Position numbers and translations under genes: made by a program. From Verrucomicrobiota bacterium (GTDB lineage: Bacteria; Verrucomicrobiota; Verrucomicrobiae; Limisphaerales; UBA11358), in the NCBI GenBank assembly GCA_014860005.1, contig JACZKP010000004.1, positions 22,248 through 86,247 on the forward strand: a stretch of 64,000 bases of DNA, read 5' to 3'. Positions within the stretch are counted from its first letter, which is position 1; every line of letters begins with the position of its first letter. Below, one piece after another: positions 33,129-42,152 of the stretch. Under the pieces are notes generated by a model. It had not been told where the DNA came from. It saw only the letters and a list, made by a program, of their open reading frames with translations, and did no database searches.

Positions 33129-34452
33129 TTTCGGGCGTGGGCGGTTTGAGCCGTGGATCCTGCGGATGCGTCCCCACGTCGCCGCGGATTTCCGTCTGCC
33201 GGCTGAACTTCAATTCCGCCGCGCGTCCGTCTGTGCCATCCGCCGACACCGCCACCACGGGCAGATCATAGCGCCCATCCGGCAAGGCAAAGCGGTAACT
33301 GAAGGATCCGTCAGGGCGCAGTTTGATTTTGCGGCCCCCGATGGTGACGGTCGCGTCACGCTCGGTCGCGCCGTAGATGATCAACTCCGCGTTGACGTTG
33401 AACCAGAAACCCTTTTCGCGCGCCTGTTCGCCCCCAAACGGACTGGAAATGCTGGTGACCGCGCCTCCGGGCGAACTGGGCAGGCCGAATCGCGCCACGC
33501 CGATGGAAGAGATTTCGCTCTCGAGCTGGCGGCGGATCAATTCCGTGATTTCAAGCGAGCCGATCCAGACGCGCCGCACATGGTCCACATTGATGACCGC
33601 GGCCAGCGCGCGTTCCTGGGCCGGCGTCCATTCGGCAACCGGCGCCGTAGCCCCGGACGGCAGTTCGGGATGGCCGCTCTTGCGAAGCTCCTCGACCGCC
33701 TGGGCCAGGGGCGTGTTTTCGTAAGCCGCGCGTTGAACGATGGCCACCAGCCGGGCAAAGGAAACTTCGACAGGAATGGTGGCAAAGGAAAACGTCGTGT
33801 CCGGCGAGATGGTGTCCGGCGGGGTCAGCGTGGCGCCGGAGGTGGCGATGGTGGTCCACTGACGCGGCGCTTCGTAATAACCGAGTTCCGCGGCGTAGCG
33901 GGTTTCGGCACGCTCGACATGCGCGAACCAGTGTCGGGATTCGGGATGAACATGAATTTCCGCAACCGGCTCACCCCGGACGGCGCCCACGTAAATTCGC
34001 AGAATCAAATGGCCGTCCGTGGAGAATGCATTGTAACGCAATTGCTGGTCGCGGGTGAGGTCCCAGTTTGCGTACAGCCAGTGCGGATCGCGCGCGGTGA
34101 GGAACAACCGGCCCGTCCCATAGGCCGTGGGCAGTTCGGTGGCCTCGGATTCAAAATGCTGCACCGGCGGCGTGGGTCCGAGCGCGAACTTCTCTCCCGG
34201 CCCGCTCACCGAGGGCCCGGAGCGTTCCGTTTCCAACAGGATGGCCGGGATCTCCGGCAGCGCTTTGCGCGTCACCGTTTTGGGCTTGGCGACCTTGATC
34301 GGGGCCGCTTTGGGTTTGGCGGCCATCTTTCGCCCCGTAGCCGGGCGGCTGACGGGGGCTGGTGATTTTTTTACCGCGAGCTTGCGCGCCGCCGGGCGCG
34401 GGCCGGCGGACGCTTTCGTTTTGTCGCCCAATGAGGTTTTCTTGGTTTTCAT
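33121..34452 (-). CDS. DUF4912 domain protein with Lys/Pro-rich N-terminus
   Basis: Starting at ATG 34452 the product has 443 residues. The first 80 are Lys/Ala/Pro-rich and probably disordered, like histone-type tails. Then comes a DUF4912 domain: LFLTARDPHWLYANWDLT, the LRIYVGAVRGEPVAEIHVHP region, and HWFAHVERAETRYAAELGYY. The C-terminal third repeats a short Ig-like beta domain (ATVTIGGRKIKLRPDGSFSY). DUF4912 proteins often neighbour GH57 enzymes, as here. The biochemical role is unknown; carbohydrate binding is a guess. Confidence 0.8.
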   Translation of the reverse strand: MKTKKTSLGDKTKASAGPRPAARKLAVKKSPAPVSRPATGRKMAAKPKAAPIKVAKPKTVTRKALPEIPAILLETERSGPSVSGPGEKFALGPTPPVQHFESEATELPTAYGTGRLFLTARDPHWLYANWDLTRDQQLRYNAFSTDGHLILRIYVGAVRGEPVAEIHVHPESRHWFAHVERAETRYAAELGYYEAPRQWTTIATSGATLTPPDTISPDTTFSFATIPVEVSFARLVAIVQRAAYENTPLAQAVEELRKSGHPELPSGATAPVAEWTPAQERALAAVINVDHVRRVWIGSLEITELIRRQLESEISSIGVARFGLPSSPGGAVTSISSPFGGEQAREKGFWFNVNAELIIYGATERDATVTIGGRKIKLRPDGSFSYRFALPDGRYDLPVVAVSADGTDGRAAELKFSRQTEIRGDVGTHPQDPRLKPPTPENV

Positions 34453-34540
34453 AACAGCCAACGCGGGTACAGCTTGCCGTGATGCAATTCGTTCGCGGAC
34501 GAGACTACGGCGGCGATTGCAGGGGTGCAACGGGAATTTG

Positions 34541-34557
34541 CCCGACACCGTGTCGGG
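34541..34557. promoter_or_regulatory. Perfect 17-base palindrome between divergent genes
   Basis: CCCGACAC-C-GTGTCGGG is a perfect 8+1+8 dyad. It lies in the 184-base gap between the minus-strand DUF4912 gene and the plus-strand response regulator gene, where both promoters must lie. It resembles an operator for a dimeric regulator. It is not followed by a T-run, so it is not a terminator. Its regulator is unknown. Confidence 0.45.
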
Positions 34558-34636
34558 TGAAAAGGGCGGCTGCTGGCGGAAAGACCGCTTGCCAGGCTGG
34601 GCAGGCCGGGTGTTAATTGTGCGGGAGAGGTTCCGC

Positions 34637-35044
34637 ATGAGCCAACCAGAAACCAACCACGACGCCCAAAGCGACGCCGACAAGCCGCTGGTGTTCGCCA
34701 TTGATGACGAGCCGATGCTGCTCGAACTCGTCGTCATGGTGCTCGAGCCGTTGGGCTGCCGCGTGCGGACCTTCCGCGACCCCGCCACCGCCGTAAGGGC
34801 TTTCTCGCTGGCCGACCCACGCCCGGAGTTGATCGTCACGGATTTTGCGATGCATAACATGAACGGGATGGATCTCATCCGCGAATGTCGCCAGATCAAT
34901 CCCCAGCAGAAAATTCTGCTCGTCAGCGGCACGGTGGATGAAACGATCTACCGCAACTCACCCATCAAACCCGACGAATTTCTGGCCAAACCCTATCCCG
35001 CCAAACAACTAGCCGAACTGGTCAGGACTCTCCTGGCCCGGTGA
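34637..35044 (+). CDS. Stand-alone response-regulator receiver protein
   Basis: The 135-residue protein is a single CheY-like receiver domain: VFAIDDEPMLLELVVMVLEP contains the acidic pair (DDE), LIVTDFAMHNMNGMDLI contains the phospho-acceptor Asp, LLVSGT the conserved Ser/Thr position, and FLAKPYPAKQL the conserved Lys. No output domain is present. I chose ATG 34637 with a GAGAGG ribosome site at about 34625-34630. No histidine kinase is nearby, so its partner is unknown. It could signal to the flagellum, but nothing here shows it. Confidence 0.9.
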   Translation: MSQPETNHDAQSDADKPLVFAIDDEPMLLELVVMVLEPLGCRVRTFRDPATAVRAFSLADPRPELIVTDFAMHNMNGMDLIRECRQINPQQKILLVSGTVDETIYRNSPIKPDEFLAKPYPAKQLAELVRTLLAR

Positions 35045-35129
35045 ATCTCCGGTGCGCGGCGCCCCCCTCCGCCAAAAACTTGAAAAATCTCTGGCCCTCC
35101 GAACCGGCTAAGTGTTAAACGATGCACCC

Positions 35130-35897
35130 ATGAAAAAGCTTCTTATTGGTGGATTCCTTGCGGTGGTGATCATCGCCGTGGTGGCGGTTTTGGCGGTGGG
35201 CTTCTTCCTCGACAGCGCGGTCAAGAAAGGCGTGGAAACCATTGGGCCGCAGCTTACGAAAGTCAGCGTCAAGCTCGACAGCGTGGGGCTTTCCCTGCTT
35301 TCCGGTTCGGGCAAAATCAACGGCTTGGTGGTGGGCAATCCGGAAGGCTACAAGACCGCCAGCGCCATCAATATCGGTCACGCCAGTCTGGCCATCAGCC
35401 CCGGCTCGCTGTTGTCGGACAAAGTCATTGTTAAATCCATCCGCGTGGATGCGGCGGAAGTCACCTTCGAGGGCGGCCTGAGCGGCAACAACCTCAGCAA
35501 AATTCTCGACAACGTGAATGCAGCCACCGGTGGCGACACTACCGCGCCGGGTGGGCCACAGGAATCGGAAGCCGGCAAGAAACTGCAGGTGGATGATTTC
35601 CTTATGACCGGCGCCAAGGTCAACGTGAGTCTGAAGGGCATGGGCGGGCAAAGTGTGACCGTGCCGCTGCCGGACATTCACCTGACCGGCTTGGGCCAGG
35701 GCAGCGAAGGCATCACCTCGGCCGAACTCACCAAACTGGTGCTCAGTGAAGTGATCGCGGCGGCCACCAAGGCTGCCGCCAGCGACAAGGTCCAGGAGTT
35801 TGCCAAAGGTGTGACCGATGCCGCCGGCAAAGCCGCGGGTGATGCGGTTAACAAGGCGACCAAGAGTGTCACCGATCTGTTTAAGAAGAAGGAATGA
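35130..35897 (+). CDS. AsmA-like inner-membrane-anchored protein
   Basis: The 255-residue product has an N-terminal signal anchor (about residues 4-26), then beta-rich sequence with VKLDSVGLSLLSGSGKINGL, VGNPEGYKTASAINIGHA and LSDKVIVKSIRVDAAEVTFE, typical of AsmA/DUF748-type proteins. The C-terminal 60 residues are Ala/Lys-rich amphipathic helix (VTDAAGKAAGDAVNKATKSV). A periplasmic envelope role is likely by family, but the substrate is unknown. A GTG start at 35112 is possible; ATG 35130 begins the signal anchor. Confidence 0.75.
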   Translation: MKKLLIGGFLAVVIIAVVAVLAVGFFLDSAVKKGVETIGPQLTKVSVKLDSVGLSLLSGSGKINGLVVGNPEGYKTASAINIGHASLAISPGSLLSDKVIVKSIRVDAAEVTFEGGLSGNNLSKILDNVNAATGGDTTAPGGPQESEAGKKLQVDDFLMTGAKVNVSLKGMGGQSVTVPLPDIHLTGLGQGSEGITSAELTKLVLSEVIAAATKAAASDKVQEFAKGVTDAAGKAAGDAVNKATKSVTDLFKKKE

Positions 35898-35927
35898 CGC
35901 GCAACGCGGAAATCACCACGGACGCGT

Positions 35928-37097
35928 TCATTTGACCGGCACAAACACCGCGCATACCGGTGAACCAACCTCCAGCACCTGGCCGGTTGACTTGAGTTTG
36001 CCCGTCTTCGCGTCAATCTCGAACACGACCACGTTGTTGGAACCCTGATTCTCCGCCAGCAACCACCGGCCTGTCGGATCAATCGCAAAATGCCGCGGCG
36101 TTTTTCCCTGCGTGGGTTGGTGCTCGACCAACGTCAGCCGGCCGGTTGCCTTTTCCACCGCGAACACTGCGATGCTGTCGTGGCCGCGATTGGAGGCGTA
36201 AATGAGTTTGCCTGAAGGATGCATTTCCACCTCGGCACGCGAATTGTTGCCGGAGAAATCCCCGGGCAGCGTGGAAAGGGTTTGGAGTTCCGTCAGCGTT
36301 CCGCGCCGCGCCGCATAGGCAAATACGGTGAGGCTGGAGGACAGTTCGTTCAGCACGAAAACGAATTTGGCGTTGCGCGAAAACGCAAGCTGCCGCGGGC
36401 CGGCGCCGGGTGCCACAACGGCGAACGGCGGATCGTTCGGGATCAGTGCCCCGCTTTTGGCGTCGAGCCGATAGACCAGCACCTTGTCCAGGCCCAGATC
36501 GCACGTCAGCGCGAACCGGTTTGCCGGGTCCATGCTGATGAAGTGCGCGTGCGGTCCTGCCTGACGCTGCGGATTCACACTGGCGCCGGTGTGTTGAATG
36601 ACGGAAACGGCTTCGGCCAGACTCCCATCCGGCCGCACCGGCAGCGATGCGACGCTGCCGCCCCCGTAGTTGGCCACCAGCAGGAATTTGCCCTTCGCGT
36701 CCAGCGACAAATGACACGGCCCCTGGCCGCCGGACGATTGCTGATTCAGCAGCTTCAGCGCGCCCGTTCGTGGTTCAATGACAAAGGCACTGACGGCGCC
36801 CGTCCGTTTGCCAGCGAAGTCACTGATCTCGCCCACCGCGTAAAGCTGACGGCGGTTGGGATGCACGGCGAGGAAACTTGGATTCCGCGTTTCCGCCGCC
36901 AGCTCGGGCGCGGACAGTTGGCCCGTGCGCGCGTCGAAGCGCGAGACGTAGATGCCCTGACTCTTGGTCCCGGTGTAAGTGCCGAAATAGACCAGGAACT
37001 CCCGGGCCAGCGCAGCGCGCGGCAGCAGGAAGCTCGTCAGCATCACAAGGATCAATAAACCAAAGCGAAAGGCAGGATTCGAGCGTGGCCAGTTCAT
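35928..37097 (-). CDS. Lactonase of the 7-bladed beta-propeller (6-phosphogluconolactonase-like) family
   Basis: The 389-residue protein starts at ATG 37097 with a signal peptide (helix about 10-30, cut after RAALA). REFLVYFGTYTGTKSQGIYV is the family start, and repeated blades follow: NPSFLAVHPNRRQLYAVGE, GQGPCHLSLDAKGKFLLVAN, AGPHAHFISMDPANRFALTC, and a last TPRHFAIDPTGRWLLAENQG. These match the Pgl/YbhE lactonase family. The signal peptide implies secretion to the periplasm, so the true substrate may differ from cytosolic 6-phosphogluconolactone. Confidence 0.88.
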   Translation of the reverse strand: MNWPRSNPAFRFGLLILVMLTSFLLPRAALAREFLVYFGTYTGTKSQGIYVSRFDARTGQLSAPELAAETRNPSFLAVHPNRRQLYAVGEISDFAGKRTGAVSAFVIEPRTGALKLLNQQSSGGQGPCHLSLDAKGKFLLVANYGGGSVASLPVRPDGSLAEAVSVIQHTGASVNPQRQAGPHAHFISMDPANRFALTCDLGLDKVLVYRLDAKSGALIPNDPPFAVVAPGAGPRQLAFSRNAKFVFVLNELSSSLTVFAYAARRGTLTELQTLSTLPGDFSGNNSRAEVEMHPSGKLIYASNRGHDSIAVFAVEKATGRLTLVEHQPTQGKTPRHFAIDPTGRWLLAENQGSNNVVVFEIDAKTGKLKSTGQVLEVGSPVCAVFVPVK

Positions 37098-37177
37098 GTT
37101 GTTAGAAAACAGGAACCCGGCGGGGTTGCAAGTTTTACCTGCTCGCACTCGGGTGAGGTTTCCGTTACACCAGCCAT

Positions 37178-37594
37178 ATGGTTTACCAGAAAGACATTTC
37201 AGTTCCCACCACGCACCACGGCGAGATGCACGATCTCACGGAAGCCGTGGGGCGCATTGTCGGCGAATCAACGGTGAAAACAGGCATCGTGCAGGTCTTC
37301 AACGTTGGCAGCACGGGCGCCGTGGGCACGATTGAATTCGAGCCGGGATTGGAGCACGACCTGCCCGCGATGCTCGACAAATTATTTCCACCGAACCGCG
37401 ACTACGGCCACGAGCGCGCCTGGCATGACGGCAACGGCCATTCGCATTTGCAGGCCACCACGCTCGGACCATCGCTCACCGTGCCCGTGCGCGACGGCCA
37501 GCTTGTGCTCGGTACCTGGCAGCAGATTTTCCACCTCGAATGTGACATCAAGCCCCGGCAACGCACGATCATGGTGACGGTGTTGGGCGAGTAA
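37178..37594 (+). CDS. YjbQ/UPF0047 family protein
   Basis: The 138-residue protein has the UPF0047 landmarks: GIVQVFNVGSTGAVGTIEF, the HDGNGHSHLQATTLGPSLTV block with conserved His residues, and LGTWQQIFHLECDIKPRQRT. The family includes YjbQ, reported to have thiamine phosphate synthase-like activity. It is divergently arranged with the lactonase gene across 80 bases. A second family member begins at 63631 in this window. Confidence 0.9.
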   Translation: MVYQKDISVPTTHHGEMHDLTEAVGRIVGESTVKTGIVQVFNVGSTGAVGTIEFEPGLEHDLPAMLDKLFPPNRDYGHERAWHDGNGHSHLQATTLGPSLTVPVRDGQLVLGTWQQIFHLECDIKPRQRTIMVTVLGE

Positions 37595-37643
37595 TCCCCG
37601 GAAGCCAGCGCGGCGAACTAAATGCCTTCCTCGGAGTTTTTTA

Positions 37644-38591
37644 TTACTGCCCGCGAATCATCGGCAAGAGTTGCGTCAGGTTCAACGAGCCGGCCTTGTC
37701 GCGTATGGCGTCGGCGTAGTTACCGTGTAAACCGCGCGCCTGGTTGCTAAGCGAACTGAAGAGCTGGCGCAGTTCAATGGCCGACAATTTCCTGCCGCCG
37801 GCGTAGTATTGGACCGCCATCTTGCCGAGCGCCCAAGTGGTGGTGAACGAGATTGCCGAACTGGCGAATTGACGGCCCACGCCGCGACCCAGGCCGCCAC
37901 CGACTTTGCCGAGCAGACCGCCCAGCAGTTTGCGCGCAAAGCCTTCGACCACTTGCGACGTCAGTCCCACGCCCGCCGTAGCCAAGAACTCCTTGATATG
38001 TCCACGGCCCAGTTCATGGCCATGCGCCTTGCCTATGCGGTAAACCAGCTTCATTTGCAACGGGATGATCGCCATGGTGGCGATCGTTTGGGGCAGCAGC
38101 TCCAACGCGCCATTCAGGATGGCGTAATTCAGAATCATCTTGTCCAAGTCCGGCCTGTCACCGGCGGAAACGGTCGTGGCCGAGGTGGTGGCCGCGATGA
38201 TTGGCGGCGCGGCGAGCGGTTCAGCCACCAATTGATCCGCTTGGGCCTCAATCGTGTCCGTGAAGGCGGTTTCCAACCCAAGCTCGCGGCGCAACTGCGC
38301 GAGGAAGGTCTTCTCCGGTTCGGAAAGCGAATCATCCGCTTCGCAGACGCACACGGCCATTTCATAAGCAAGCTGGCGCAAGGGCGCGGACGCGAGTGCG
38401 GCGGCGGTGTTTTCGATGTTCGCCTGCCCCAGCAGCACGCGATGGTAAAGCGCCACGGGCTGAAGCTCGCCATCCGGCAAAGACTCGGCGATTCGTTTCA
38501 GTTCTGCGCGCTCAACGTCGCTCTGCGCGCCATCGGCGAACGCCGCCAGCAGGCAGATGGTGAGAATGGATTCCTGCTCAGTTCGATTCAT
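37644..38591 (-). CDS. TerB-like domain protein with hydrophobic C-terminal domain
   Basis: The 315-residue protein has an N-terminal TerB/DUF533-type helical domain (ICLLAAFADGAQSDVERAEL, YEMAVCVCEADDSLSEPEKT) with the acidic residues usual for that fold. A Thr/Ala linker at about 125-145 follows. The C-terminal half is hydrophobic and Gly-rich (LLPQTIATMAIIPLQMKLVY, GRGHIKEFLATAGVGL), resembling the DUF697/YcjF-type domain. TerB domains are linked to envelope-stress systems; the actual function is unknown. Confidence 0.72.
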   Translation of the reverse strand: MNRTEQESILTICLLAAFADGAQSDVERAELKRIAESLPDGELQPVALYHRVLLGQANIENTAAALASAPLRQLAYEMAVCVCEADDSLSEPEKTFLAQLRRELGLETAFTDTIEAQADQLVAEPLAAPPIIAATTSATTVSAGDRPDLDKMILNYAILNGALELLPQTIATMAIIPLQMKLVYRIGKAHGHELGRGHIKEFLATAGVGLTSQVVEGFARKLLGGLLGKVGGGLGRGVGRQFASSAISFTTTWALGKMAVQYYAGGRKLSAIELRQLFSSLSNQARGLHGNYADAIRDKAGSLNLTQLLPMIRGQ

Positions 38592-38631
38592 ATTGTATCA
38601 CCCATTCCTCCATCATCGAAACCTTGTGAGT

Positions 38632-39327
38632 TCACGGTTTGGGCGGCGCAAGTTCACGAATGCGGATGTTGCGGAACCAGGCTTCGTCGTTGTGGTCGGT
38701 CAGCATGATGCGACCCTTGATCTTTTCACCAAATCCCGGCTCGTCCTTGAATTTGGTCTTCGCCACGGCGGCTTTGACTTCGGCGCTGCCCAGTTCGTAT
38801 TCGAGCACTTTGACTTCGTTGAGCCAGTGTTCCACATGGTTGCCGTGAACCAGGATGCGGGATGTGTTCCATTCGCCGGAGGGTTTCAAGGGCGAAGGAA
38901 CGCTCAACGGCAGCACGTCGTAGAAAGTGGCGGTCTTTTGTCGCGGGTCACGAACCTGGGAGTCGTCTATCATCTGATACTCAGGACCGGGCGCCGAAGG
39001 GCGGGCCTCGGTGACGAGATACTTGATGCCGTTGTTTGCCTTGGGCGGGAGCTTCCACTCCCACGCCAGTTCAAAATCCTCGAATTCAGCCTCCGTGACG
39101 ATGTTGCCGCCGCGCGCGCCGGCCACTTTCTTGAGGCAACCCTCCTCCACGACCCAGCCTTCCTTGGGAAACCCGGCTTTGCCATAGGCGCGCCAGCCGC
39201 TGGTGGTTTTTCCATCAAACAACGGTTTCCATTCGCCTGGCACACGCTTCGCCGCACAAGCGGTCAATCCCCCGCAAACCAGCAGCAACGCTCCGATGCG
39301 GAGCGGAAAGGTCAAAGTTCGTTTCAT
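38632..39327 (-). CDS. DUF1080 (3-keto-disaccharide hydrolase-like) lipoprotein
   Basis: From ATG 39327 the product has 231 residues with a signal peptide and lipobox (LLLVCGGLTAC, Cys about 24). The DUF1080 concanavalin-like domain follows: WKPLFDGKTTSGWRAYGK, FELAWEWKLPPKANNGIKYL, NTSRILVHGNHVEHWLNEVK and GRIMLTDHNDEAWFRNIRIR. The family is very abundant in Verrucomicrobiota and Planctomycetota and is linked to sugar breakdown. It is divergent from the GH42 gene across 188 bases. Confidence 0.92.
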   Translation of the reverse strand: MKRTLTFPLRIGALLLVCGGLTACAAKRVPGEWKPLFDGKTTSGWRAYGKAGFPKEGWVVEEGCLKKVAGARGGNIVTEAEFEDFELAWEWKLPPKANNGIKYLVTEARPSAPGPEYQMIDDSQVRDPRQKTATFYDVLPLSVPSPLKPSGEWNTSRILVHGNHVEHWLNEVKVLEYELGSAEVKAAVAKTKFKDEPGFGEKIKGRIMLTDHNDEAWFRNIRIRELAPPKP

Positions 39328-39515
39328 AGGCCGGCCCATTCCCCGGTTTGTTAGGCCAGCCCGCGAGAATGGTCAATGGAAAATCCGGAGGTCGTTGCAG
39401 CAAGGCACTGGTTCTCATGTCTGAGCCAAGCCCTATTTGGTCTGAGTTTTACGTTGCGATTCCAGACACTTGCTCTTACTGTGCCATCAGAGAGACGGCC
39501 AACCAAACCTTGCTT

Positions 39516-41606
39516 ATGTATTTTGGCGTCGATTACTACCCGGAACAATGGGTCCATCCATACGGCGGAACTCCTGAGAAGCCTGAAGCAGCGTGGGAAC
39601 GGGACGCGCAATTAATGTTCAAGGCGGGCATCAATGTCGTCCGAATTGGCGAGTACACTTGGGGACTCTGCGAACGCGAAGAAGGCAAATACGATTTTGC
39701 ATGGTTGCGCCGCGTCATGGAAACCATGGCCAAGCGCGACATCAAAGTGGTGCTGGGCACGCCCACGTCCGCGCCGCCCGTCTGGCTCGCCAAGCAACAC
39801 CCGGAAATCCTTCCCTTGGACGAATGTGGCGTCCCCAGGCACGAAGGCACCCGCCGCGCCGTCTGTCTGGCGAGTGATATCTATTGGGAATACGCAAAGA
39901 AGATCGTGGCCGAGATGGCCCGCGCCCTTGGCGATCATCCGCAAGTGATCGCGTGGCAGATTGACAGTGGCGTGGGCGGCCATCAAACCGAGGCCTCCTT
40001 CAACGAAGAAGCCCGGCGCGAGTGGCATCTCTGGCTCGAGGCCAAATATCAGACCATCGCCCGCTTGAACGACTGCCTCGGCTTGAGTTACTGGGGCCAG
40101 GTCGTCACCGCGTGGAACCAGGTGCCCATGCCCAAACGCGCGCCGACCATGCACAATCCCGCCTTGCTGCTGGATTGGAACCGTTTCTGCAGCGACACGA
40201 TTGTGCAATTCATCAGGATGCAGGCGGATGTATTGCACGAACTCTGCCCGAACCTGCCCGTGACCACCAACCTGCGCGCGTTGCACCGGCTCTTTGATCA
40301 CTTTGACATGGCGGAAGTCGTGGATTTCGTCTCCGTCGAAACCAAAGCTGCCATCACGGCCAGGTCCAGTGAACTCGCCGCGGACATTGACATTCTGCGT
40401 TCGCTGAAGAAACAGGGGATCCGCACGCCGGACGGGGATTGCGGTTTCTGGGCGATTGAACAAAAGGCTGGCCAGGTCAACTGGCACGACGTCAACTCTC
40501 TCGTTCGTCCCGGCATCCTCCGGTTGTTCACGTATCAACTCATATCCCGTGGCGCCAGCGGCGTGCTGTACTATCACTGGCGTCAACCCCGCATCGGGAA
40601 TGAGAAATTCTACGGCGCCGTCCTGCCGCATCATCTCCACGAAGACAACCGCGTTTACCGGGAAATCTCCCAGATTGGCGAGGAACTCAAACTGCTCGCG
40701 CCCGTGTTGCAGGACACCCGGGTTGTGCCGGAGGTTTGCATTCTTTACAGCCACGAAAACGACTGGGCGTTGCAGCAACCGATGCAGCCCAACAAATACT
40801 TCAACCTGCGCGAGCACCTTCAACTCATCTACAACGCGCTGCACGACCGCAACATCCCGGTGGATTTCGCCCGGCCCACCGAGGACCTGTCGAAATATCG
40901 CCTCGTGTTCGCGCCCTCGCTGCACCTCATGGCCGGGGGCGAGGCGGACCTGCTCAAGCTTTACGTTCAGAATGGCGGCACACTCGTCGGCACGTTCAAC
41001 ACCGGACTCGTGGACGAACATCACATCGCGCCGGACACCGGTTATCCGCACGACCTGACCGACCTGTTCGGCCTGGAGGTGCTGGAGTTTGATCCCCTGC
41101 CGCCGGGCGAGGAAAATCATCTGACCTTCAAAGGCAACTTCCCGACGAGCCACATGCACCCCGCGCGCTTGTGGTGCGACATCATTGAACCGAAGGAATG
41201 TCAGGTCGTTGCCACGTATGCGAAGGACTTCTACGCCGGCCGGCCCGCCATGACCGTGAACCCGTTCGGTCTGGGCAAGGCGGTTTACCTCGGCACACAG
41301 AGCCACCAGCCATTCTACTACGACCTCGTCGCGTGGCTGCGCCAGATGTGCAACCTCCATCCGCTGCTCAAAGTGCCGGACGCGGTGGAAGTCAGCCTGC
41401 GCCAGAAGGAAGGGACCAAGGTTTTCTTCCTGCTCAACCACCAGAATTCGTCCGTGCGCATCCAGTTTTACAAACCGATGCATGATTTTCTGACCGGCAA
41501 CACCTTCTCCGGCAATTACGACCTGCCGCCGCACGGCGTGCTCGTGCTGGATGAACACCTGGAAGCGAAAGCGGAACCGCAGGGTGAACCGGCTGCCACT
41601 TCGTAA
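39516..41606 (+). CDS. GH42 family beta-galactosidase-like protein, acid/base Glu apparently missing
   Basis: The 696-residue product starts at ATG 39516 (MYFGVDYYPEQW); upstream in-frame sequence is not GH42-like. It has VVRIGEYTWGLCEREEGKYD, TPTSAPPVWLAKQHPEILPL, PVTTNLRALHRLFDHFD and the nucleophile region FWAIEQKAGQVNWHDVN. GH42 enzymes carry the acid/base Glu in WQIDNE; here the sequence reads WQIDSGVGGHQTE, so Asn-Glu is replaced by Ser-Gly. Trimerisation and C-terminal domains seem complete. It may use another residue or have lost hydrolase activity. Confidence 0.88.
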   Translation: MYFGVDYYPEQWVHPYGGTPEKPEAAWERDAQLMFKAGINVVRIGEYTWGLCEREEGKYDFAWLRRVMETMAKRDIKVVLGTPTSAPPVWLAKQHPEILPLDECGVPRHEGTRRAVCLASDIYWEYAKKIVAEMARALGDHPQVIAWQIDSGVGGHQTEASFNEEARREWHLWLEAKYQTIARLNDCLGLSYWGQVVTAWNQVPMPKRAPTMHNPALLLDWNRFCSDTIVQFIRMQADVLHELCPNLPVTTNLRALHRLFDHFDMAEVVDFVSVETKAAITARSSELAADIDILRSLKKQGIRTPDGDCGFWAIEQKAGQVNWHDVNSLVRPGILRLFTYQLISRGASGVLYYHWRQPRIGNEKFYGAVLPHHLHEDNRVYREISQIGEELKLLAPVLQDTRVVPEVCILYSHENDWALQQPMQPNKYFNLREHLQLIYNALHDRNIPVDFARPTEDLSKYRLVFAPSLHLMAGGEADLLKLYVQNGGTLVGTFNTGLVDEHHIAPDTGYPHDLTDLFGLEVLEFDPLPPGEENHLTFKGNFPTSHMHPARLWCDIIEPKECQVVATYAKDFYAGRPAMTVNPFGLGKAVYLGTQSHQPFYYDLVAWLRQMCNLHPLLKVPDAVEVSLRQKEGTKVFFLLNHQNSSVRIQFYKPMHDFLTGNTFSGNYDLPPHGVLVLDEHLEAKAEPQGEPAATS

Positions 41607-41741
41607 TGGTTTTGCTTCTTGATCTTAATCTTTCTCGCAATGTTAATCCCCGCCGGGTCGGGTGTGGTGAAGCAGGATTCACACAGAGCCTAAGAACAAA
41701 ACTACGATCAGGATTAAGAACCGGCAGTTGATACTGACAGC

Positions 41742-42152
41742 ATGATGCCGCCCTTTCCCAAACACATTCCGCCGCGCGGTCCCGGCCAGCGGTCCTCGCG
41801 GCAGAAGGCGCTCGCTCAATGGCGCGGCGTGGATCTCGCGCCGTTGGAAGCCGCGCAAGCCCTCCGCGCCCGCAGCGCGCACGACCTCATGCCCAAAGTC
41901 CTGTCCAGCTTCCGCATTGACCAGCGCCGCGGCGAGGCGGAAATCGTGCGCGTCTGGAACAGCCTGCTCGATCCCAACATCGTCGCGCACGCCCAGCCCG
42001 TCGGTTTGCGCAAGGGCACGCTGTTCGTGAACGTGGACAGCAGTGTGTGGCTCAGTGAAATCGTGCGCTACCGGCGCAAGGAAATCCTGGACCGCTTGCA
42101 GCACAGTTTTGGGCGCGAGGTCATCACGCGCATTTCGTTTCGCGTTGGGTGA
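41742..42152 (+). CDS. DUF721 (DciA-like) protein
   Basis: The 136-residue protein ends in a DUF721 domain: EIVRVWNSLLDPNIVAHAQP, the LRKGTLFVNVDSSVWLSEIV beta segment, and RRKEILDRLQHSFGREVI. DUF721 proteins include DciA, the DnaB-type replicative helicase loader of most bacteria lacking DnaC. The N-terminal 45 residues are Arg/Pro-rich and variable. It stands alone between a GH42 gene and a small membrane protein gene. Confidence 0.82.
   Translation: MMPPFPKHIPPRGPGQRSSRQKALAQWRGVDLAPLEAAQALRARSAHDLMPKVLSSFRIDQRRGEAEIVRVWNSLLDPNIVAHAQPVGLRKGTLFVNVDSSVWLSEIVRYRRKEILDRLQHSFGREVITRISFRVG

Noticed and set aside
37595..37643. Possible terminator between the convergent yjbQ-like and TerB-like genes (CCGGAAG...CTTCCTCGG then TTTTTT)
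   Set aside because: The stem needs a bulge and the loop is about 20 bases, so support is too weak.
39612..41558. 648-codon minus-strand open frame opposite the GH42 gene
   Set aside because: Antisense to a well-conserved enzyme, no family motifs, and codon-phase mirror of the real gene.
41618..41722. Two oppositely oriented CTTAATC/GATTAAG motifs after the GH42 gene, looking like a terminator
   Set aside because: The matching stretch is short and interrupted and no T-run follows, so a terminator cannot be supported.
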